DNA of 36,066 nucleotides. Origin: Sedimenticola sp. Lineage in GTDB: Bacteria > Pseudomonadota > Gammaproteobacteria > Chromatiales > Chromatiaceae. Made by a program: the position numbers and the translations under genes. Below, in pieces: positions 19,080 to 25,551 of the stretch. Location: contig JALVEB010000081.1 of assembly GCA_027008705.1 (NCBI GenBank), forward strand, positions 1 through 36,066, in the 5' to 3' direction. Numbering within the stretch: the stretch's first letter is position 1; every line of letters begins with the position of its first letter. A model generated the notes under the pieces. It worked only from the letters and a program-made list of their open reading frames with translations. It made no database searches and was not told the DNA's origin.

Positions 19080-19859
19080 ATGCCCCCCCGAAACCGGAAG
19101 AACCAGATCATCCACCGCTGCCAGCAGCCGACCCGCTGCAAGGATTGCGAGGTGCGACGCCGCGCCTTGTTTCGTGGTGTCGCCGAGGAGCAGTTGAACT
19201 GGATGCAGGAATACCGCCATGCACAGTTCGAGGTGCCAGCGCGATACGAGCTGTTCAGCGAGGGAGAACCCGCGGATTATGTCTATACCTTGCACGATGG
19301 TTGGGCGATCATTTACAAAACTGTTTCCAACGGGAAGCGCCAGATCATGCGTTTTGCCCTTTCCGGGGATTTTCTCGGTTTCCAGGCCGATCTGTCGGCG
19401 CCGATGGGTTACGGCATTACCACTCTGACCTCGTGCCGGGTATGCGCTTTTCCACGCGCGCGCATGGAGGACATGCTGGCAGCCAACGCCCGCGTCGCGA
19501 TGCGCCTGGCCGAGATGAACGCCCGCTACATGGCGATCTGCCAGACTCATCTGCTGTGTACCGGACGCAAGCCGGCCCGCGAGCGCCTCGCCTACCTGTT
19601 CCTGGAGCTCTACCATCGCCTGCGTCAGCTCAATCCGGCCATCGGCGAGGAAGAGGGGGTGGAATTCCCGCTGGCCCAGGAAGAGATCGGCGACGCCATC
19701 GGCCTGACCAACGTCCACGTCAGCCGCACCTTGCAGGAATTGAAACAGGATGGCTTGGTGCGGATCGCCGGAAAACGTCTGTATATCCTCGATCCGGAAC
19801 GCTTGCAGGCTCTCGCCGAGTTCGATCCGAGCGTAGTGGCTGAGAATGGCTATCTCTGA
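19080..19859 (+). CDS. Crp/Fnr-family transcriptional regulator, Fnr-like with N-terminal cysteines
   Basis: 259 residues: an N-terminal Cys cluster (Cys14, Cys20, Cys23), a cyclic-nucleotide-type beta-roll (about 30-135), a dimer helix (about 140-180) and a Crp-type helix-turn-helix (about 197-220, QEEIGDAIGLTNVHVSRTLQEL). With Cys119 or Cys122 it could ligate a 4Fe-4S cluster as Fnr does, but the N-terminal spacing CX5CX2C differs from E. coli CX2CX5C. A role in oxygen or redox control is therefore inferred. The recognition helix ends in V-S-R as in Fnr, which favours TTGAT-type sites. The trmO start overlaps its last 14 bases, so the two are co-expressed. Confidence 0.85.
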   Translation: MPPRNRKNQIIHRCQQPTRCKDCEVRRRALFRGVAEEQLNWMQEYRHAQFEVPARYELFSEGEPADYVYTLHDGWAIIYKTVSNGKRQIMRFALSGDFLGFQADLSAPMGYGITTLTSCRVCAFPRARMEDMLAANARVAMRLAEMNARYMAICQTHLLCTGRKPARERLAYLFLELYHRLRQLNPAIGEEEGVEFPLAQEEIGDAIGLTNVHVSRTLQELKQDGLVRIAGKRLYILDPERLQALAEFDPSVVAENGYL

Positions 19860-20550
19860 CGACCATCGTTTCGAGCCGATCGGCGTATTGCATTCGCCGT
19901 TTCGGGACAAATTCGGGATTCCGCGCCAGGCCGGTCTGGCCCCGGTCGAGACGCGCCTGGAGTTGTTTTCTCCCTACAACCGGCCGGAAGCGCTTGCCGG
20001 GCTCGAATCCTTCTCGCATGTATGGCTGCAATTCGTTTTTCACCGCATCCCACGAAACGCCTGGAAACCTTCGGTTCGTCCTCCCAGGCTTGGTGGCAAC
20101 CAGCGTGTCGGCGTATTCGCCAGCCGCTCCCCGTTTCGCCCGAACCGGCTGGGGCTCTCCTTGGTGCGTTTGTTGTCCCTCGATGAAAGCGGCGCCGGCC
20201 TGCGCCTGCTCGGCGCCGATCTGCTCGACGGCACGCCGGTGCTGGATATCAAGCCCTATCTGCCGTGGGCCGAGGCTCCGCCCGATGCCGAGGCGGGCTG
20301 GGCCGGCGCGCCGCCCCGGCGCCTGGCGGTGCGCTTCTCGCCGCGCGCCGAGGCCGCGCTGGCGGCGCGCGCGGGCAAGATTACACCAGAACTGCTGAGC
20401 GATCTGTTATCTCTCGATCCGCGCCCGGCCTACCATCAGGTCTCATCGCGTGAATACGGCATGCGCTTCGGCGATCTCGAGATCAAGTGGCGGGTCGATG
20501 AGCGGGGCGTATGGGTCAGCGCCGTGGATTCCACCACTGACTCGCACTGA
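19846..20550 (+). CDS. trmO: tRNA (N6-threonylcarbamoyladenosine-37) N6-methyltransferase TrmO
   Basis: SAM-dependent methylation of t6A37 in threonine tRNAs. 234 residues, typical length. The N-terminal SPOUT-unrelated beta-barrel shows FEPIGVLHSPFRDKFGIPRQ, LESFSHVWLQFVFH, GVFASRSPFRPNRLGLS and DGTPVLDIKPYLPW, all diagnostic for the TsaA/TrmO family. The start lies inside the 3' end of the fnr-like gene. The 3' end overlaps the convergent dsbB gene by 35 bases. Confidence 0.95.
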   Translation: MAISDDHRFEPIGVLHSPFRDKFGIPRQAGLAPVETRLELFSPYNRPEALAGLESFSHVWLQFVFHRIPRNAWKPSVRPPRLGGNQRVGVFASRSPFRPNRLGLSLVRLLSLDESGAGLRLLGADLLDGTPVLDIKPYLPWAEAPPDAEAGWAGAPPRRLAVRFSPRAEAALAARAGKITPELLSDLLSLDPRPAYHQVSSREYGMRFGDLEIKWRVDERGVWVSAVDSTTDSH

Positions 20551-21010
20551 GCGCGGCGAGGAACAGGAAGCCGGCCAAGGTCCAGCCCGGGATGCTGATG
20601 CCGAGGAAGGTCCACAATACGTCGGCGCAGTCACCGCTGCCCTTCAGCAGCAGGGGGATGGCATCGAGCAGCGGGAAATTTTCCATGATGTAGTCGTAGC
20701 CTGGCCCGCAGTCGGGGATCTGGTCCGGCGGCAGGTATTGCAGCCACAAGTGCCGGATCGAGATCGCCGCGCCGCCGGCGGCAACGAGGAAACCCAGCAC
20801 GGCATAGACACGGGTGCCGATCGGCCCAGGGTTGTGTAGCACCGCGAGCAGAAACACCGCCGCGACCGCGAACATCGCCATGCGTTGCAGAATGCATAGC
20901 GGGCATGGCTCCAGATGCAGATGCAGCTGAAAATAGCCGATGGCGAAGCCGATCATGCCGAGCGCGGCGAGCAGGCCGGTCAGAAAGACTTGGCGAGGGG
21001 TAAGGGACAT
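20516..21010 (-). CDS. dsbB: Disulfide bond formation protein DsbB
   Basis: Inner-membrane quinone reductase that reoxidises DsbA. 164 residues with four membrane helices. The two catalytic pairs are Cys36-Cys39 (CPLC, first periplasmic loop) and Cys101-Cys128 (second loop). The quinone-site Arg in LQRMAM follows the first pair. The gene is preceded by copy C of the repeat element, which separates it from the mltF-like gene in the same direction. The C-terminus overlaps trmO on the other strand. No dsbA in the window. Confidence 0.95.
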   Translation of the reverse strand: MSLTPRQVFLTGLLAALGMIGFAIGYFQLHLHLEPCPLCILQRMAMFAVAAVFLLAVLHNPGPIGTRVYAVLGFLVAAGGAAISIRHLWLQYLPPDQIPDCGPGYDYIMENFPLLDAIPLLLKGSGDCADVLWTFLGISIPGWTLAGFLFLAALSASQWWNPRR

Positions 21011-21043
21011 CCTGAACTCCGTTTGTAATAAAACCGGGAGGCG

Positions 21044-21146
21044 TATACTCGTCGCCCATGGGGTTTCGGTTTTTCGAGGTCGTTCCTCGCGCCCACGGGT
21101 GCGAGGGGCGGCCGCAGTGGCCGAAAATTCATGGGCGGCGAGTATA
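21044..21146 (+). repeat. MITE-like palindromic element, copy C (internally deleted)
   Basis: Both ends are intact (TATACTCGTCGCCCATG and CATGGGCGGCGAGTATA). The central ~60 bases are missing: the left arm CCTCGCGCCC runs directly into the right arm ACGGGTGCGAGG. The element ends two bases before the stop codon of the mltF-like gene. Confidence 0.8.
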
Positions 21147-21148
21147 TT

Positions 21149-22621
21149 CTACCCCTCCCGTTCTTGATCGCGCAGGCTGCCCAATGTTTTGGCGCGTTGC
21201 TCGTCGATGCCGGACATCAATCGGTAGGCCAGGTAATACTTGAAGATATTGGCGACGTAGCGCACCGTTTCACGGCCCGTGATCAGGCCGGCGGCGACCT
21301 CCACATGGCCGAACCAGCGGTTCGGGTCCAGCCCCATGCGCCGCGCCAGTTGCCGCATCTTGCGCAGCTTGGCCGGCCCGGCATTGTAGGCGGCCAGCGC
21401 CAGCGCAAAGCGGTCTTCGGCGCGGATTGCCGGCTCGGCGAGGTAATGGTCGCGCAGCCAGGCCAGGTATTTCGCGCCGGCATGGATATTGTTTTCCACT
21501 TTGTGGATATCCGCGATGCCGACCGCTTTCCCACGCGCCGTGCTCGGCAGCAACTGCATGATGCCGATTGCGCCGCGCGGACTTTTCCGTGATTGGTTCA
21601 ACCCGGATTCCTGGAATCCCTGCGCGGCCAGCGCGAGGGCGTCGAATCCATAGCGCTTCCCATACTTGCGGAACAGACCGATCAGGTGTTCGAATCGTTT
21701 CCGCGCCTGCTCCGAGGTAGGATTGCGCAGACGCCTCGTATTGCCGTAGTACTGGCGGAACAGCAGGTTGCCCAGCATCGTCCCCTTCCGCGTCAGACGA
21801 ACATGCTCCTGGAGACTGGCGAGCAGCTTCGGGTTGTTTTTCCGGATCGCCCAGGCGACCGGAGTGGCCTTGCGCAGCGTAAGCTTCGGATACAGCTTCA
21901 GATGCCGCAGCACGCCGGCCCACAGTCCGGCCTTGAAGTCGTCGACCACGGTGTAGTCGATGACGCCGTTGTTCGCCAGTTCGAGCAGGTCTTCCGACAG
22001 CAGGTGCTGGTCGGCAACATGGATGATGACCGGTGGTTTTCCGCGCGTGGCAAGATCCCGGTTGAGTCTTTCGAGGCTGTCGAGATAACTGCCTCCGCGC
22101 AGGACCCATACGGTTTTTCCGCTGAGGTCCTCCAGCGTCTTCAAAGCGGGCGCCTTGGCGCCGGCGACAACGATCTCGGCCACCCGCAGCCCGGTTCCGC
22201 GCGCGAAGGAGACCTGACGTTCCCGTTCCGGGGTGATCGTCAGCAGCGCCGCGGCGACATCGCCCTTGCCGGCGACGAGATCGGGCAACAGGCGATCGAA
22301 CGGCACGGGCACATAGACGATGCGGATACGTTCCGATTCCTTGCGGGCACCTTTGTTCAGACGCTTCTCCCATTCCTGAAGCAGCGCGGCCTGGAAACCA
22401 CCGAGTCCTTTTCGGTCGAAGAAGAAATCGGTCTTGCTGTAGGTGACCAATGCGCGGATGAAGCCGCGCTTGCGCATCTCGGGCAGATCGCCGCGGAAGG
22501 TCTCGGAGATCCGTTTCTCGACGGCTTTGCCGGTGTCTTTCGTCCCCGGGGCGGCTCCGGCCGCGGCGATTGCAAGCGCGCCGATGGTAAACAGACCCGG
22601 CAGTACGTTACGGAGCTTCAT
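21149..22621 (-). CDS. mltF: MltF-like membrane-bound lytic murein transglycosylase
   Basis: Cleaves peptidoglycan glycan strands with formation of 1,6-anhydro ends; periplasmic or outer-membrane associated. 490 residues: a signal peptide (1-24, AAAAGAAP), a periplasmic solute-binding-like domain (about 50-285, KGDVAAALLTITPERE), then an SLT domain (about 318-475) with catalytic Glu338 in GFQESGLNQ, GAIGIMQLLPSTA and AYNAGPAKL. No lipobox was seen. The stop codon abuts copy C of the repeat element. It is divergent from plsC (116 bases between starts). Confidence 0.92.
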   Translation of the reverse strand: MKLRNVLPGLFTIGALAIAAAGAAPGTKDTGKAVEKRISETFRGDLPEMRKRGFIRALVTYSKTDFFFDRKGLGGFQAALLQEWEKRLNKGARKESERIRIVYVPVPFDRLLPDLVAGKGDVAAALLTITPERERQVSFARGTGLRVAEIVVAGAKAPALKTLEDLSGKTVWVLRGGSYLDSLERLNRDLATRGKPPVIIHVADQHLLSEDLLELANNGVIDYTVVDDFKAGLWAGVLRHLKLYPKLTLRKATPVAWAIRKNNPKLLASLQEHVRLTRKGTMLGNLLFRQYYGNTRRLRNPTSEQARKRFEHLIGLFRKYGKRYGFDALALAAQGFQESGLNQSRKSPRGAIGIMQLLPSTARGKAVGIADIHKVENNIHAGAKYLAWLRDHYLAEPAIRAEDRFALALAAYNAGPAKLRKMRQLARRMGLDPNRWFGHVEVAAGLITGRETVRYVANIFKYYLAYRLMSGIDEQRAKTLGSLRDQEREG

Positions 22622-22737
22622 TATTGGTATGCTACCCTGATTTTTTTATCGGTTGGACTTGGACGAGTATATACCCATCATCAATGAACCAGAGGGCAGC
22701 CAGCGTGTGGGAGCGTCATGTCGCTACGGGATGAACC

Positions 22738-23544
22738 ATGAGTGCGGGTCGGCGATTGCTGCGCTCGCTTCTGTTGGCGTTGCATTTGGTGGCGGGGCTG
22801 GTGCTGGTCGGTTGGCGGTTGGTGGTATCTCGGGGTGGCTTTCACACAGCCGCCTTTCGCGATACTGTCCGACAATGGCATCGCCGCGTTTGCCGTATCC
22901 TCGGGATACGGGTTCTTGTGCATGGGGATCCTCCGCCGCCCCCGGTGCTGGTGGTTTCCAATCATGTCTCATGGCTCGACATCCCGGTATTGGCCTCGGT
23001 TCTGAATCCTCTCTTCCTTTCGAAGGCCGAGGTGCGTCGCTGGCCGCTGATCGGCTGGCTGGCCATGGGGGCGGGGACGCTGTTCATCGAACGCGGTCGT
23101 CCGGGGCAGGCCGATCGCGCGGTCCGGGCGCTGGCCGACGCATTGCGCGAGGGACGTGAGGTGTTGTTCTTTCCGGAAGGGACGACGAGCGACGGCAGTC
23201 GCGTACGGCGATTCCATCCACGTCTGTTTCAGGCCGCGATCGATGCCGGCGCGCCGCTTCAACCGGTGGCGTTGTGCTACCGTGCCGCTGTCGGCGTCGA
23301 CAAACGCCTGGCCTTTACCGGGGACAATAGCGCGCTGCGCGTACTGTGGGAGGTGTTGGGCCGGCGGGAGAGCCGCGTGGAGTTGTACTTGTTGGCGCCG
23401 ATCACAGCGGGAGGAACACGGGATGCCCTGGCGAAACAGGCTCGCGCCGGGATCGCGGAGGTGGTGGAGCGCTGCAATGCCGCCAGGGATGGATCGCGTG
23501 GGACGGAGACCAGGGGGGCATCCCACGGTACTCGTCGCTCATGA
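22738..23544 (+). CDS. Lysophospholipid acyltransferase (PlsC family)
   Basis: Acylates lysophosphatidate or a related lysophospholipid at the inner membrane. 268 residues: an N-terminal membrane segment (about 8-30), the catalytic NHVSWLD (75-81, HX4D), an acceptor-binding region FIERG (116-120) and FPEGTTSDG (145-153). The ORF ends inside copy D of the repeat: the last residues, GTRRS, and the TGA are read from the element. The native C-terminus may therefore have been replaced. It could equally be an ornithine-lipid (OlsA-type) acyltransferase; the sequence alone does not decide. Confidence 0.9.
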   Translation: MSAGRRLLRSLLLALHLVAGLVLVGWRLVVSRGGFHTAAFRDTVRQWHRRVCRILGIRVLVHGDPPPPPVLVVSNHVSWLDIPVLASVLNPLFLSKAEVRRWPLIGWLAMGAGTLFIERGRPGQADRAVRALADALREGREVLFFPEGTTSDGSRVRRFHPRLFQAAIDAGAPLQPVALCYRAAVGVDKRLAFTGDNSALRVLWEVLGRRESRVELYLLAPITAGGTRDALAKQARAGIAEVVERCNAARDGSRGTETRGASHGTRRS

Positions 23545-23690
23545 ATCTTCGGCAAAAGCGCCCGCCCCTCGCACCCGTGGGCGTCGTTGCGGAAACTCGC
23601 CCTGGAATGGGCTATGACTCGCGTCCGCGCCTGGCCCACGGGCGCGAGGAAGAGTCTCGAAAATCCGAAAATTCATGGGCGACGAGTATA
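23529..23690 (-). repeat. MITE-like palindromic element, copy D
   Basis: Full-length copy inverted with respect to copies A-C. The right end AATTCATGGGCGACGAGTATA is perfect; the left end TACTCGTCGCTCATGAAT has one change. It lies between the convergent plsC and H-NS-like genes and contributes the plsC stop codon. Confidence 0.8.
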
Positions 23691-23745
23691 AACTCACATT
23701 GTTGCCTTGGTCTGAGGCACTTCAGCGGTGATCCGGGTGGTTACT

Positions 23746-24069
23746 TTATTTCTTGATCAGCAGGTCCTCGATCTTTCCACCCTGGTCGATGTATTCTTGT
23801 ATCCACTTGGGTCGCTTTCCCCTGCCTGACCAGGTTTGTGTCCGGTCGTTCGGGTTACGGTACTTTGGCGAAACCTGAGAGCGCCGCGAGATCTTCTCGC
23901 CAATGAGTTCGCTAAAGGTGAAGCCGGATTTCTCGGCCAGCTCCTTCATTTGTTTCAGCAGGGCGGCTTTTTCTTCTTCGATTTTTTTCTTGATCGTCCG
24001 TGCGATTTCCGTCTCCAGTTCACGGAGTTCCTTGACGCTGAGTTTGGAGATGTCGAATTTCTTGCTCAT
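23746..24069 (-). CDS. H-NS-family nucleoid-associated protein
   Basis: 107-residue DNA-binding protein likely to silence AT-rich DNA. The N-terminal two-thirds (about 8-60) is a Lys/Glu-rich coiled coil for oligomerisation. The C-terminus carries the H-NS DNA-binding domain KYRNPNDRTQTWSGRGKRPKW (69-89), including the AT-hook-like GRGKRP loop, and ends with the conserved IDQGGKIEDLLI. The form with TWSGRGKRPKW is that of BpH3/HvrA-like proteins. Its 5' side faces the only AT-rich interval of the window (24.37-24.64 kb), compatible with self-regulation. Confidence 0.93.
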   Translation of the reverse strand: MSKKFDISKLSVKELRELETEIARTIKKKIEEEKAALLKQMKELAEKSGFTFSELIGEKISRRSQVSPKYRNPNDRTQTWSGRGKRPKWIQEYIDQGGKIEDLLIKK

Positions 24070-24260
24070 TACAGGGTTGCCTCTTTGGTCAGTAGGTTAT
24101 GCCGGGATAGCTTGTTGGATATTCATCGGCTTGTCCTGAAAAATCCATGATGCCGGCTGTCAGATCCGTGGCGCCGCCATGGATTCCATCAAAAAACTTG
24201 CTGTTGGTCATGGCCGTTGGCTGAATCGGCGAAGATGGATCGTCGTTCTTCCCATCCGTT

Positions 24261-24298
24261 ATGGACGCGTTGCTCACCCGTATGGGCGAGCGTCCATG
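24261..24298. repeat. Large imperfect hairpin upstream of the H-NS-like gene
   Basis: ATGGACGC pairs with GCGTCCAT, and inside it GCTCACCC pairs with GGGCGAGC (one mismatch) around a GTAT loop. No T-run follows in either direction, so it is not a standard terminator. It lies about 190 bases upstream of the H-NS-like start. Confidence 0.55.
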
Positions 24299-24387
24299 GT
24301 CTTGATTACGAGCGAATGGGACTATCGATGACGCCCGGACAATCAACGGGCAAGCCATGGTTCGATCACGAGCTGGTTAATCATTAA

Positions 24388-24428
24388 GTATATTCATCGT
24401 CTTGATTTTAGACGACGACATATATTCT
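24388..24428. repeat. Probable degenerate end-only remnant of the MITE-like family
   Basis: The arms GTATATTCATCGTCT and AGACGACGACATATATTCT resemble the two ends of the family (compare CATACTCATCGCC and GCGGCGAGTATATTTC in the short copy at 26654). The inner 6 bp, TCGTCT / AGACGA, pair perfectly around a 7-base loop. Confidence 0.4.
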
Positions 24429-24436
24429 ACATTCGG

Positions 24437-24470
24437 TTCGATATTGTCAATAGTTCGTCCCGATATCGAA
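24437..24470. promoter_or_regulatory. 8-bp perfect inverted repeat, operator-like
   Basis: TTCGATAT (24437-24444) and ATATCGAA (24463-24470) are perfect inverted copies with 18 bases between them. The pair lies 30 bases upstream of a 12-codon ORF with a strong ribosome binding site. Function unknown. Confidence 0.4.
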
Positions 24471-24500
24471 TCGAAGAATGAGAGGTTAAGGAGGACCGTC

Positions 24501-24539
24501 ATGCCACGATACGGCTTCGGAGGGCTGTCGATCGTGTGA
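24501..24539 (+). CDS. Possible 12-residue peptide (leader-like ORF)
   Basis: ATG at 24501 is preceded by AAGGAGG at an ideal spacing of six bases. The frame encodes MPRYGFGGLSIV and stops at TGA 24537-24539. Such a perfect ribosome binding site before a tiny frame, 97 bases upstream of the DUF3365 gene and downstream of an operator-like palindrome, suggests a leader or regulatory peptide. The AGGAGG could also be chance, and no attenuator was seen downstream. The peptide matches nothing I recognise. Confidence 0.35.
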   Translation: MPRYGFGGLSIV

Positions 24540-24553
24540 CTTGTTCATTCGGG

Positions 24554-24594
24554 TTGATCAAGGTTAATTCTATATTGATCGGTCGGCGTATAAT
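24554..24594 (+). promoter_or_regulatory. Probable Fnr-type class II promoter for the DUF3365 gene
   Basis: TTGATCAAGGTTAA (24554-24567) matches 8 of the 10 defined positions of the Fnr box TTGAT-N4-ATCAA. A consensus -10, TATAAT, lies at 24589-24594, with no good -35. If transcription starts near 24601, the box is centred at about -41, the position used by Fnr/Crp activators at class II promoters. Confidence 0.5.
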
Positions 24595-24636
24595 TGAGTA
24601 ATTCCCGATCTTTTTGCGTCATTTGGAACACATGCT

Positions 24637-25200
24637 ATGAAAAAAACGTTATTGTTGCTTGGATTGTGTCTTTCCCTGGGTGGCTCGTTCGCCCAGGACA
24701 GCGAGCCGCTCGTCGCGGCAAGTCGGGCGGCGGTCAAGGTTTATGCCACCCGGTTGAAAGGCGAGTTGGTAAAGGCGATGAAATCGGGTGGCCCGCTGCA
24801 GGCGATCGAGGTGTGTCATGGAAAGGCGCCGATGATCGCGCGCGAGGTTTCGTTGGAGAAGGGACTGCGCATCGGCCGTACCTCGTTGAAGACACGAAAC
24901 CCCGGGAATGCGCCCGATGCATGGGAGCGAAAGGTGCTTGTTTCCTTCGAGGAGCGCAAGGCGCGCGGTGAGTCGCCGAGCAAAATGGAGTACTCGGAGC
25001 TGGTCGAACGGAATGGTCAGCGGGAGTTCCGTTATATGAAAGCGATACCGACCGGAGCGGTGTGTCTGAACTGTCACGGCGCCGACATCGCACCAGCGGT
25101 GGCGGCAAAACTCGATGCACTCTACCCCCAGGATCAGGCGCGGGGTTTCAAGATGGGCGATATTCGCGGTGCGTTCACAATCCGTCAATCGAAGGAATGA
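24637..25200 (+). CDS. DUF3365-domain periplasmic haem c protein
   Basis: 187 residues: a signal peptide (MKKTLLLLGLCLSLGGSFAQ, cleavage near 19) and one DUF3365 (Tll0287-like) domain with a covalent haem motif CLNCHG at 143-148 and further conserved parts, AIEVCHGKAP (Cys60-His61) and YSELVERNG. Proteins of this type act as haem-based redox or gas sensors or as electron carriers; here it stands alone without a kinase or cyclase domain. It is preceded by a probable Fnr-dependent promoter, which fits a redox function. Its 3' side faces a large inverted repeat and repeat copy E. Confidence 0.87.
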   Translation: MKKTLLLLGLCLSLGGSFAQDSEPLVAASRAAVKVYATRLKGELVKAMKSGGPLQAIEVCHGKAPMIAREVSLEKGLRIGRTSLKTRNPGNAPDAWERKVLVSFEERKARGESPSKMEYSELVERNGQREFRYMKAIPTGAVCLNCHGADIAPAVAAKLDALYPQDQARGFKMGDIRGAFTIRQSKE

Positions 25201-25259
25201 GGCCTTTCTGATTTAACCCGGAAATTTCATGAATTCATGTGATGATCGCGCAGTGGATT

Positions 25260-25334
25260 GTTTTCACAAGAAATTTTCTGAAGGCGCCCCGTATCAGGGA
25301 TTACGGGAAACAGAAGAAAATTTCTTGTGGGAAC
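25260..25334. repeat. Long inverted repeat, 20-bp arms
   Basis: The arms 25260-25279 and 25315-25334 match at 18 of 20 positions, with 15 inner bases perfect (CACAAGAAATTTTCT / AGAAAATTTCTTGTG). The 35-base loop holds a second perfect stem CCCGTA / TACGGG. It lies 60 bases downstream of the DUF3365 gene; no U-tract follows. Confidence 0.65.
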
Positions 25335-25354
25335 AAGAAGCCAGCGAGGGCGCG

Positions 25355-25514
25355 TGTAATCCATGAATTTTCGGCCACTGCGACCGCGCCCCTCGCACCC
25401 GTGGGCGTCGTTGTGGAAACCCGCCATGGAATGGGCTATGACTCGTTTCCGCGCCTGGCCCACGGGCGCGAGGAACGGTCCCGAAAATCCGAAAATTCAG
25501 GGGCGACGAGTATA
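25355..25514 (-). repeat. MITE-like palindromic element, copy E
   Basis: Full-length copy in the inverted orientation, very similar to copy D. The right end GGGGCGACGAGTATA is intact; at the left end the CTCGTCGC part is missing (GTAATCCATGAATTTTCGG). It lies between two convergent genes. Confidence 0.75.
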
Positions 25515-25551
25515 CTCAGCGGTGATCTGAGCAGTTACCTTCCACTTCGAG

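Larger units (their letters stand above)
24070..24636. other. AT-rich gap between the H-NS-like gene and the DUF3365 gene
   Basis: 567 bases. The left part (24070-24360) has normal GC and one large hairpin. The right part (about 24370-24636) is clearly AT-richer than the rest of the window. It holds a degenerate MITE-like remnant, an 8-bp perfect inverted repeat, a 12-codon ORF with a strong ribosome binding site and a probable Fnr-type promoter, each listed separately. A leftward open frame at 24089-24358 is not protein-like. Confidence 0.6.
25201..25551. other. Intergenic region with large inverted repeat and MITE-like copy E
   Basis: 351 bases between two convergent genes. It holds a perfect 12-bp palindrome CATGAATTCATG (25228-25239), the long inverted repeat at 25260-25334 and copy E (25355-25514). 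No gene was seen. Confidence 0.6.

Noticed and set aside
22662-22672. Lone GACGAGTATA between mltF and plsC as another repeat copy
   Set aside because: Only one ten-base end without its inverted partner; could be chance or part of a promoter.
24089-24358. 89-codon minus-strand frame upstream of the H-NS-like gene
   Set aside because: No ribosome binding site, no protein-like pattern, and it contains the large hairpin; most likely chance.
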